Source: Diatrype stigma (Eukaryota; Ascomycota; Sordariomycetes; Xylariales; Diatrypaceae). From it: a DNA stretch of 64,000 nucleotides. This document shows, piece after piece, positions 55,236-64,000 of the stretch. The first letter of the stretch is position 1; every line of letters starts with the position of its first letter. The notes under the pieces are model-generated. The model did not search any database and was not told the origin of the DNA. It worked only from the letters and a program-made list of their open reading frames with translations. The translations under genes were made by a program, and so were the position numbers. The DNA lies in NCBI GenBank assembly GCA_022225965.2, contig JAKJXP020000038.1:1-64000 (forward strand), given 5' to 3'.

Positions 55236-57719
55236 ATGAGGTCTACGGCGAGCAGCAGCGGTTCCTGCTGGCCGCTGCTGGTACTCTGGACGACATGTGC
55301 CGCGACGGCAGCGTGTGCTCTCCTGGCCCAAAAGGCCCTTCACGCCGCCGCCGGCCCCACGGTCGATCTCGGATATGCGACGTATCAAGGCTACTACAAC
55401 GAGACCTACGACCTTAACATCTGGAAAGGGTAAGCAGCTCCTTCCTCGCATACACTCCGTATTGCACTGCTATCGTTTATCAATCATTGCATCACATCGC
55501 ATCGCATCGCATCGCATCGCGATCTTTCCCTTCTGACTGACTGACTGACTGACTGATTTGTGATTTGTCGCCAGCATCCGGTACGCCGCACCGCCCGTTG
55601 GGAGCCTGCGATGGCAGGCGCCTCGGGAGCCGCCCCAGGACAACGCCCAGGTGACGCCAGCGATCGACCAGCCGCCCCTGTGTCCCCAGTCGGGCGCCTT
55701 TGGGACGCCCGAGGTGTACGGCTTCAATTCCGGGCCTGGCGACGAGGATTGCCTCTACCTCAACGTCTACGCGGCGCCCGATTCCGCCGGCTTACCCGTC
55801 TTGGTGTGGATCCGTATGCAAGCCCCCTTTCCTCTTCTCTTTCTTTTGCCCCTCCCCTCCCCCGGCCGCCTCGCCCCTCTTGTCATTGGTGGTTTCCCCC
55901 CCTCCTGACCGATGAGGAAACATACATGAGCGTAAATTAAGTAGTATAATATACATATCACATACTAAAACGTATGCTGTAATTATACTTCCTAATGCTA
56001 ACGAACGTCCCCACATCGGCTTGCCCGAGCAGACGGCGGTGGCTACTCCGTCTTCGGGGCTGAGTACGACCCCAGCGAGTGGCTGGCGGCCAACGGCAAC
56101 GGCTTCGTCGCGGTCGAGATCCAGTACCGGCTAGGTGCGTTCGGGTTCCTGGCGTCGGGGGCCCTCAAGGCGGCCGGCGGCCAGCTCAACGCGGGCCTGC
56201 TCGACCAGCGGTTCGCCCTCGAGTGGGTCCGGCAGCACGCCGCGCGGTTCGGCGGCGACCCGTCCCGCGTGACCATCGCGGGCGAGTCCGCCGGCGCCGG
56301 CTCCGTCCTGTACCACGCGACGGCCTACGGCGGCGCCGAGTCCGGCCTCTTCGCCAACGTCATCGCCGCCAGCCCCTGGATCCCCGGCGTCTACCGGTAC
56401 GACGACCCCGTCCCGACGGCGCGATACGAGAGGTTCGCCGAGCTGGCCGGCTGCGGCGACGGCGACGCGCCGGACGTCTTCGCGTGCCTCGTCGCCGCCG
56501 ATACCGCGGCGCTGCAGAACGCGAGCGGCACCGTGTCGACCACCATGGGGATGGGGTCTTTCGGCAGCTTCGGCTTCGTGCCTGTCATCGACGGGGACTT
56601 CATACGAGAGCGGCCAACGGTGGCGCTGTCGCGCGGTGCTGTGAGCGGAAAGCGTCTTCTTGTAGGGGTGAGTCAAACTACCCAGCCATCAAGGACAGAT
56701 ATTTATCTATCTTATTCTTATTCTACTCTGCCATGAAACATTATTAATCACCCAAAGCAATAAACAAACACCAGACCAACGCGAACGAAGGCGCCCCGCT
56801 CACGGACCCGACGATCAAGACGCAAGCCGAGTACGACGGCTTCGTGGCGCGGGCGTTCCCGCTGTTCACGGCGTCGGACGCGGCGCGGCTCCGGGCCGCG
56901 TACCGGATCGGCGACCCCCTGCCGCCGGACGAGGACGAGCAGCTCCTGTACGACACGCTGGGGTTCGCGGGTCCGACGGCGCTGACCAAGTCCGGCGTGG
57001 CCACGGGCCTCAAGCAGGCCGTGCTGGACATCGGGGCCGAGACCACGTACGACTGCCCGGCGCAGTGGCTCGCCGAGGCCTTCAGTAGCGGTGGCGGCGG
57101 TGGTGGTGACGAGCGCCAGGCCTGGAAGTACCAGTACTCGGTGACGCCGTCGTACCACGGCGCCGACCTTGGGTCGTACTTCTCGCTCAGGGGGTCTGGG
57201 CACCCCAACGCGGACTTCGCCCGCGCCATGCGCAAGATCTGGGGCTCCTTCGTGGTACGCGACACGCCCGTTATCTCGGTCGACGACGCGACGGCAGGGC
57301 AGCCGAACGCCACTGTCCCGATCCCGGCTCCGGCTCCAGCTCCAGGCAACCCGGGTTCCGGACCAGCTCCGGGCCCAAGTCCTCCGGGTCCAGGTACCGG
57401 CCCGAATTACCCAGTACTAAACTGGCAAAACGGTAGCGGCGTAGAGGGGGGAGGAACGAACAATGCCAACGCCAGTGCCAGCGGCGACGTCAACATCGAC
57501 TGGCCGGTGTTTACGACGGCAAACCCGGTGCAGATGACACTGAACACGACGGGCGGGACGGTGGTCAATGTCACGGTCACGCCGGACCTCAGCTACCTGG
57601 TGCGGACGGGCCCGGGCATCGTGAACAACTTCAGCCTGGCGAACGCGTACAGTTGGGAGGGCGGCCGCGGCGAGCGCTGCGCCTTCTGGAGGAACGTGTC
57701 CGAGAGGGTTCCCCAATAG
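55236..57719 (+). CDS. Secreted type-B carboxylesterase
   Basis: Four exons, 55236-55429, 55575-55813, 56033-56667 and 56775-57719; 670 aa. An N-terminal hydrophobic segment (CWPLLVLWTTCAATAACALL) fits a signal peptide. The oxyanion motif HGGGYSVFG starts at His145, the nucleophile is Ser230 in GESAGAGS, and the acid and base are likely Glu361 (NANEGAP) and His484 (SYHGADL), spaced as in the type-B carboxylesterase/lipase family. Introns are supported by family continuity (KGIRYAAPPVG, VLVWIHGGG). The first intron holds two microsatellites. C-terminal to the core is a Pro/Gly/Ala linker (about 533-560) and a Trp/Asn-rich tail of about 100 residues. Substrate is unknown; hydrolysis of plant or fungal carboxyl esters outside the cell is likely. 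It converges on the epimerase gene. Confidence 0.9.
55495..55556. repeat. Intronic ATCGC and TGAC repeats
   Basis: An (ATCGC)n run followed within 15 bp by a (TGAC)n run, both inside intron 1 of the carboxylesterase gene. Confidence 0.9.
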
Positions 57720-58466
57720 CTACTTATCCAGCTGGTTCGCAATTGCTATGGCCAAGGCTTACACGCACGACACTGCATATAGTATATATACTATCTGTGT
57801 ATTGACGCAGATAAAGGGGCTTTGTAAATTGAAAATACGTAGCTATCAAGCTGTTCACTGACTATAGGTGGACTTAGTCCCAGAGCTATTCGGCAATATC
57901 CTGGAGTACTTACCTAACTCAGAAGAAACAACAACCACCCGCTCCTCGTCCCGCGGCTATGTGAGGTAGGCTAGAATATAATAGGGAATGGGGGAGGAGG
58001 AGGAGTGGGGCGGGGAGACATTTGTTATGCTGGCCATTACCTACAAAAGCCTTTACTAAGCTATATATTGCTTTTCTACTTCGTAAATGTAGTAAGTTCT
58101 CCCGAGGTCTCATCTAGTTGATCGTTTCGTCACCGAGGAATGAAGACAATGTGGTCCATCGAACCGACCGAAGACATATTCCAACTCCCAACAACACAAA
58201 CTTACGCACCTGATAGGCAATGGGTGAAATAATGTATAGTCAAAACTCCGGGCTGTGCCAATATAAAACAAAGTTCTCTGTACATATATAAAGGTGTGTT
58301 TCCTCTATCGCTCTCCACTGGGTTGATTTCGGTACGACGAGCATTCTTTCGTTTTTTCATCTGTACTCCCGCCCTCACCCCCCCCCCCCCCCCCCCTTTT
58401 TTTTTTCATTTTTTGTCTTCTTCTTTCCTTTTCTCTCCCTTTTCATTCTCCCTCTTCGACTTCATT
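57720..58466. other. Convergent 3' spacer with poly-C/poly-T tract
   Basis: Between convergent esterase and epimerase genes. A run of 19 C (58378-58396) followed by 10 T lies about 60 bp past the epimerase stop. No gene seen. Confidence 0.5.
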
Positions 58467-59616
58467 TCATAGCTTTCCCGCAGAAGTAACCTTCTGGACC
58501 GTGTCCCGCAGCAGCGCGATGACCTCGGCGGGATCCTGGGCGCCGAACACGGCGGTGCCGGCGACGATGACGTTGGCGCCCGCGTCGGCGGCCTGGCCGA
58601 TGGTGGCGGGGCCCAGGCCGCCGTCGACCTCGATGTTGAGGTCCGGGTACCGCGCGCGCAGCGCCTGGACTTTCGGCAGCTCCGACGGCATGAACTTCTG
58701 CCCGCCGAAGCCGGGCTCGATCGTCATGACGAGGACCATCTGATCGGTCGGTTAGCCAGAACGGGGAGAGAGGGGAGGGGGGAGATGAAAATAAAAAATG
58801 AAACAGCGGAGGGGGGAGGGGGGTCGCAGTAAAAACGGAAAACAAAAACCCACATCCGGCCTCTCCTTCTCATCGGCGCTATCCAGCAGCTCGTACAGCA
58901 CCTCGGGCCCGGTGGCGGGCTTAATGGCGATGCCGGCCAGCAGGCCCTGGTCGTGGATGTAGCGGACGAGGTCGCGGGGGTTGGTGGTTTCGTCGGACTT
59001 GGCCCCGGGGCTCTCGGCCGCGCTCGAGAAGGCCGCCTCGTAATGGAAGCAGTAGAGGTCGGCGCCGGCGTTCTTGAACTCCTTGACCCACTTCTTGGGC
59101 TGTAGATTGTGTGTCTGGTCAGCGAGCGAGCCGACACGAAGTATCCGGCAGGTGAGGGGGACAGGTGTTGGGTTACCTCGGCGATCATCATGTGGCAGTC
59201 GAAGGTGCCGCGCCCGTCCTTGACCGTCGGCTTGTCGACGTGTTTCCGGATCTTGGCCACGACGGGCGCGCCGAATGTGATGTTGGGTACGAAGTGGCCG
59301 TCCCTATTTTCGTCGGGTCGTTCTCGCAAGCCCCTCGTTAGCCATCCACTCCCACACTTCCCATCTTTCCACTCTCTCCTTTGCCCTTTTTGCCCCCCTT
59401 AAAATCCAGCTATAACCGAGGTCCCTCCTCTCGTGGAAACGCAAGCAGCGCAGGCAGGCAGGCAGGCAGGCTCCCAACCAAGTAGGTCAAACCCACTCAC
59501 ATGATATCGACGTGGAGCCAGTCGGCTCCCTGGTCCATCGTCCTCTTGCAGTCAGCGCCCAGCTGGGCGAAGTCGGCCGACAGGATCGACGGGGCTATGA
59601 TCGCGTTCGGCGCCAT
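58467..59616 (-). CDS. Ribulose-5-phosphate 3-epimerase
   Basis: Four exons, 59616-59501, 59303-59177, 59099-58854 and 58739-58467; 762 nt and 253 aa, the normal length. It interconverts ribulose-5-phosphate and xylulose-5-phosphate in the cytosolic pentose phosphate pathway. Family signatures in order: [13 protein letters not shown] (2-4 kDa into the barrel's first strand), [16 protein letters not shown] with the catalytic Asp37, [23 protein letters not shown], and IEVDGGLG with the second catalytic Asp followed by VAGTAVFGA at the phosphate site. The introns lie where expected to restore these motifs; two of them (HVDIM|DG and RPD|MVLVM) interrupt conserved blocks exactly. An insertion between residues 100 and 125 ([20 protein letters not shown]) is common in fungal members. 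No defect is visible. Confidence 0.96.
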
Positions 59617-60337
59617 GGTGAGCGTGTGCGTGTGCGGGTGTTCTCGCCTAGGTAGATGATACGTAGATGTATGTATGTGTATGTGTATGTGTATGTGCGT
59701 ATGCAAGAATGAAGAAATCCACCAAGTAAGAGCTAATAAACCTCGAGTTCAAGATATGGGACAACCTCGTCGTGGCTGCTGTGCTGTCCGGCGTATTTAT
59801 TTATAGTAGGTAAGGGTTGAGTTGGTGACGGGCGGGAAGACGTCAGAGTCACAAAATTTGGCGGGGCAGAAAGAAAGGTACAGAAGCGTTGAAACTTGAA
59901 AGTGGGGGGAGGGGGGACTGAAGTTGGCGGGGTGGTAATTAAGTCCTTACTTAAGAGTTATACTTAGAGAGTTACCTATCAGCGCTATCACGAGTTTAAG
60001 ATGGGAAATGAAATCGGGATTAGACCCTTAATTAGGATTACTCACTCTGTTGTATACGGCGACGCATCAACGTCAGTGAGGACTAATTATAGTTAACCCC
60101 TTGAGCATGTAGTTCTTGAGCACATAGTCTATGGTGGGTGATATGATGATTATTGCTTCGTTTTGGTTCCTCGTCAGGTAAAAGTCTCTATTGATGCTCA
60201 TTCACCCCTAATCCTCTTGCCTTTTTAAGTAGATAAGATCCAGGCGTGAAATCATGCAGTCGGGCATATAGCATAGATAGCCCCATGCCGCAAAGCTTGA
60301 CTTTAGCTCCCCCTATTACCCCCTATAGTCATCACCC
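59617..60337. other. Spacer between epimerase and eIF3d genes
   Basis: The epimerase promoter and the eIF3d transcript end should lie here; the sequence upstream of 59616 is rich in GTGT/ATGT repeats. No gene seen. Confidence 0.45.
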
Positions 60338-62280
60338 CTATTCCTCGATGGTCTCTGTCGCAGCGACAGTTTCCTCCTCACCGTCCTCGTCAAAGCTGCC
60401 CGCCGGCACCTCGTACAGGCGGAGGATGGACTTGTTCGGGTCCTTAACAAGGACGAACTTGCCGTCCTCGTCCCCGCGCTTCAGGATAAAGTCGGCGATG
60501 GTCCGCACGATACCCCAGCCGTTGGAGATGGACAGGTTCATCTGGGCGGCGAAGTCTCGAGGCTTCCAGCCAATAACGCCCAGAATGACGTGCTTGTCGT
60601 TGGTCTTCGGGTTCGCGCGAGATACGAAGCTAATAGGGATCTTGTTAGTCGACTGCATGCCATTATATATATATATATATATGTATGTATGTGTGAAAAG
60701 AAAGCACGGTAGAATACGAACCCAAGTTTCATGACGTCCGCCTTGGCGAGGATGCTCTGCACTGTCCATCGCGCGAGCTTGACGCTGTTGTTCTTCATCT
60801 CGGTGGCCACGACGGCACCGCGCTGGCTCACCAGCTTGGTCCTCCAGTCTAGCGCGCCGCCGCTGCCCTGAGCCTTGTTGTCGAACTCGTTCAGCGCCTT
60901 CACCACGGCGAACTGGTCCTCGCCGCTGATGGCATTCTTCTGCACCGCATCCAGCTCCGTGCGGACAACCAGGTACATGGGATCCTCCTCGCTCGTAGAG
61001 AGGTCGAATCTGCGGTACTTGTAGGCCTTGCTAGCCGGAGGTTCCGTCTCTTCGGCCGCGTTGTAGAAGGGGTTCTCGTGGGCCATCTCGACCTTCCGAG
61101 ACTCGTTCTCCAGGACCACCTGGTTGGCGAAGTTGTGGTTGATGTACGTAGCCTCCTCGGCCAGGGCGCTGGGGTGGTTGATGCCTTCCTTGCCACCCTC
61201 GGAAGTCTCCAGTGGTGCATCGGCGGCATTCTCGTTGACGGTCACCATGTCAAGCGCAGCATTATCACGCTTGTCCAGGAAGATCTTGTTGCCCTGCTTA
61301 ACGATGACGATGTCCCACGGGTAGACGGAGCGGGTCGAGCACATGAGCATCGACAAGATGCTGTCAGTAGCGAATATTCTGGCCTCGTCCTTCTCGGCGA
61401 GTTCTTGGATGACGGGGTCAGAGGAGGTCGTGACGTTGTAGGCGGCGCGGTCGACGGGTATCAACTTTCTGTCGGCTGACTTGACAGGTTGTTTATCGAA
61501 GGAGCGGTCGTAATAGTAGACGAAACCGTAGCTGTCCATGTCCTCGCCATCATCGCCGTCAAGGTTGAGCTTAGCCAATCGGTTGAAGTCGATCTCCTCG
61601 AGCAACTGCCAGTCCGGCTTGATGTTGATGGAAGCATCACGGTTCCTAGCCGGCTTGTCGTAATCCTTCCACCCGAAGCGCCGTCCACCCCGATTCGATC
61701 GACCGCCGCGGCTATCGTAACCGCCATAGCCTTGCTGGCCGCCGCGGCCGCCCCGCGTAAGCTGGGCACGGCCTCCCCGGGTATCTTGTCGAGCCCCTCC
61801 TCGCTGGCCACGGCCGCGTGTGAAGACGGCGCCCCGACCGTATCGTGTCTTGGTGGGCTCTCTGCTGACGACGGAGAAGGAGTTCTCGTCGGCTTCGACG
61901 ACAGGGGCTGCGAAGAGGGCAGCGCTTCCGGCGCCGTAAATCTGCTGGTCTGATCCGAAGAAGGTAAACGTTAGTACCCGTACCCGCACTCACACCCGCA
62001 CCCGTGCCCACGATATCGTGTGAAGAAGGTGTGAAGGTGTGAAGGTGTGAAAATGAATGAATAGCTGCATACCGCGATAGTTGCGATTGTATTGCTGTCT
62101 GCCGCCACGGCCTTCTCTGTCTTTGCTATCGGAAGTCCAGTCGGCCATGCGACCCAGCTTATCGCCCTTGGAGAAGGGAGCGTAGGGCACACCATTTAGC
62201 GTCGTCTCGGTGGTAGTGGGAGGTCCCCAGCCGTCGCCCTCAGGCAGGGCCGCGATGAGGTCGGCCAAGGAGGTAGACAT
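60338..62280 (-). CDS. Translation initiation factor eIF3 subunit D
   Basis: Three exons, 62280-62073, 61949-60722 and 60629-60338; 1728 nt and 575 aa, typical of fungal eIF3d. It is part of the eIF3 complex that helps load mRNA on the 40S ribosome; in animals the subunit can bind the mRNA cap. Visible: the N-terminal GWGPP and [17 protein letters not shown] motif, an RGG-rich linker (about 120-160) that suggests RNA binding, [15 protein letters not shown], the cap-binding-like domain with YPWDIVI and [17 protein letters not shown], and the C-terminal [12 protein letters not shown] and ILRLYEVP blocks. The 92-bp second intron contains an AT repeat. The acidic tail is usual. No defect is visible. 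Confidence 0.97.
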
Positions 62281-63433
62281 TTTCGATTTGTTATTCGTGG
62301 AGTAGACAGGTATAAACAGGCCCTGCGTGGAGTATGGAGTGTGGAAGTTGTTGCAGGTGTGGTTGTTGCCTCTAGTCCAGGCCGTCGTTGTAAATGTCTT
62401 GGCCTGGAAATCGCTTTTTTTTCCTGGGTTGGCTGAACAAGAATTATCACAACCACAGATATTATTTTGGTGGGGTGTGGGGCCCGCGGCGTGGGGCCTG
62501 GTCTGGCGGGGCGAGTTCCTCGCGCCCGCCCATCTAAGGTTTAACTTTTAAGGTAGCCAATGCGCCTGCCGTCAGATGCTTGCCAGTTGACAGTACTTCT
62601 ATACACGGGCTGGCCTGGCAGCTGGGTAGGTACATACCTACTACTTACATGTATGTAGGTAATGATCCCGTCTTATCCGTCCCGCACTCATGCCTACCAG
62701 CTTACAGATAGATGCCTTAGCACATGCCAACGTAGTATACGAGTATACGGCAAATACCAGTCTGATACCCCTTTTATTTCTATGTCATTGTAGATCGTGA
62801 CGCATTGGCTCGTGCGAATCCCCCTAGAATCCGTGTATCATTCAGTCTTGTAGTTTGTTGTTGGCGAAGGTTCATAATACGCGTGTCAAGCCCAGCAGCC
62901 CCTTAACGCTCCTCAAACCCCTTTGCGGATAGCAACTTTATCAATACATACATACATACATACGTCAAGTCCAGCAGGAACCGGGGTGGGAAGAATGGTG
63001 GGTGGCCCCTTAGTACCGTGATAGCCTGTAGCCTGTAGCTTGTGGCCTGTAGCTTGTGGCCTGTAGCTTGTGGCCTGTAGCTTGTGGCCTGTTGTTTGTA
63101 GCTAAAGCTTGTACTTACAATTGCCTTGCAAGCGACGAGAACCGGAAACACGATGTTTTCTCAGCGTCGCCGGTAAAGGCACTGGCAACCAACCATCCAT
63201 CCTCTCAGCCCATTCCTGCTCCCTAACGTTCAAATTCTCAATGTCCGTGCATATCAATCCTGAACTCCGAGGGCCCTTGCTACTTCGTCCGTTACAAAGA
63301 AAACCATATGCAGTTTTGGCAAAGCATGTCCTATCAACGCCTTGCTCCAAACAGCCCGCAAACGATTGTGTTATATGCTCACCTGCAAGAGCAGATATAT
63401 TCTTGTATGTCTGAATACATACGCCGGAACTTC
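62281..63433. other. Spacer with 14-bp tandem repeat
   Basis: The eIF3d promoter lies at the left end; ATAC repeats occur at about 62945-62963 and a 14-bp tandem array (annotated separately) near 63024. I see no gene, but the 3' part of the gene at the right edge may extend into this stretch if an intron follows 63443. Confidence 0.4.
63024..63100. repeat. 14-bp tandem repeat GCCTGTAGCTTGTG
   Basis: Four perfect copies of GCCTGTAGCTTGTG (63031-63086), one diverged copy after them and half a copy before. Confidence 0.95.
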
Positions 63434-64000
63434 TTATTCGTCGCTTACCAGGGGCGCCGTTTCTGGTGCCTTAGCCTTGGGCCGTGGCGTTGGTTCGTCA
63501 GCCGTCTCACTTGCGTCGGAAGGCCGGGGGGTTTCGTCAGATTCCCCCTCCCCTTCAGAATCTTTCGGTTGCAGCAATGGCGACGATTCTGGCGGTGTCT
63601 GAAATACATTCTTCAACGGTGACTTAGGGGGGCCTGTGAAGGGCGATGTCCCACCTTCTTTGGAAGGAGTGACAACTTGCGTTACCGGCTCAGTGTCCGA
63701 TACAACGGCTGTACCGTCATGACTATTGGCCCGCATCATCTCTTGTCCCAATCTAGAGCTACGTAGCAGAGGTTTGTTACGTATAGTGCGGTCATGCGAG
63801 ACGCCTAACTCATCATCTTCATCATCTGCGGAATCAGTGCCCTCCACTCGCCTCTTCTCAAGGTTGTCACGCCTCGATTTCAGCTTTTCTAGAGAGCGAC
63901 GAGGGATCGGTAGCCTGGGCGGCTCTATTTGCCCTGGAGCCGATGATTGCGAGGCGAGGTGAGTCGGCATTCTAGGAGACCCACTTGCTTCTACCGTTGA
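63434..64000 (-). CDS. Unrecognised disordered protein, 3' part, cut by window edge
   Basis: The frame is open from the right edge of the window to a stop at 63434, so the first exons are missing; the ATG at 63970 is internal or accidental. What remains (about 189 aa) is low in hydrophobic residues and rich in Pro, Ser, Glu and Lys, with LPIPRRSLEKLKSRR, an acidic DSADDEDDEL patch, and Ser/Thr-Pro sites (PSKEGGTSPF, PPKSPLKN, TPPESSPL) that resemble kinase target sites. It looks like the disordered tail of a regulatory or nuclear protein. The last codons include GTAAGC, a good splice donor, so the gene may instead splice onward past 63443. No family was recognised. Confidence 0.5.
   Translation of the reverse strand, partial: STVEASGSPRMPTHLASQSSAPGQIEPPRLPIPRRSLEKLKSRRDNLEKRRVEGTDSADDEDDELGVSHDRTIRNKPLLRSSRLGQEMMRANSHDGTAVVSDTEPVTQVVTPSKEGGTSPFTGPPKSPLKNVFQTPPESSPLLQPKDSEGEGESDETPRPSDASETADEPTPRPKAKAPETAPLVSDE

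Noticed and set aside
56079..56747. 222-codon Arg-rich plus-strand frame
   Set aside because: Shifted frame of the carboxylesterase exon that holds the GESAG motif.
1..64000. tRNA genes, rRNA, CRISPR arrays, transposons
   Set aside because: No B-box/cloverleaf candidate, no spaced direct-repeat array of CRISPR type, and no transposase or reverse-transcriptase motif was seen in reading both strands.

Overview
The window reads as nuclear DNA of a filamentous ascomycete (Pezizomycotina, most likely Sordariomycetes). Genes are separated by long gene-poor spacers and carry short introns (48-240 bp) with GTAAGT/GTATGT-type donors and CTAAC/CTGAT-type branch sites. Gene content is typical of these fungi: a highly reducing polyketide synthase, CYP51, a KipA-type kinesin, a fungal rhodopsin-like membrane protein and a vacuolar endopolyphosphatase. 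A duplicated gene also shows stop codons of the kind left by repeat-induced point mutation (RIP). The exact species cannot be named from the sequence.

Left third (1-22.6 kb), accessory region. A polyketide locus holds a BAHD-like acyltransferase (1517-3272 +), a SnoaL/NTF2-like protein (3589-4059 -), an FSH1/LovG-type serine hydrolase (5109-6133 +) and an 11-exon highly reducing PKS of 2633 aa with KS-MAT-DH-MT-ER-KR-ACP (7885-16641 +). The PKS has no release domain, so the FSH1 hydrolase is the natural candidate for off-loading the chain, and the acyltransferase for O-acylating the product. Downstream lie a wrecked valyl-tRNA synthetase copy (16795-17954 -), a DUF3074 gene and an intact CYP51 (20959-22621 -). 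CYP51 is the azole target, and beside a PKS it may be a self-resistance copy of a drug target or simply the housekeeping gene at the cluster edge. This is the most interesting question in the window.

Middle (22.6-44 kb), gene-poor. It contains a type II membrane GT23-like glycosyltransferase candidate, a kinesin-7 (KipA/Kip2 type), a STK19-family protein and a phosphoglycerate-mutase-like phosphatase with a 13-nt micro-exon. These are separated by 4-5 kb spacers full of short tandem repeats and CCTAGG-centred palindromes.

Right (44-64 kb), mainly housekeeping. Vacuolar endopolyphosphatase (PPN1 type) and a Tpa1/Ofd1 prolyl hydroxylase are convergent. They are followed by a rhodopsin-like seven-helix protein, a secreted type-B carboxylesterase, ribulose-5-phosphate 3-epimerase, eIF3d, and the 3' part of an unrecognised disordered protein running off the right edge.

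All exon models were built by hand from splice signals, reading-frame continuity and family motifs; none has transcript support.
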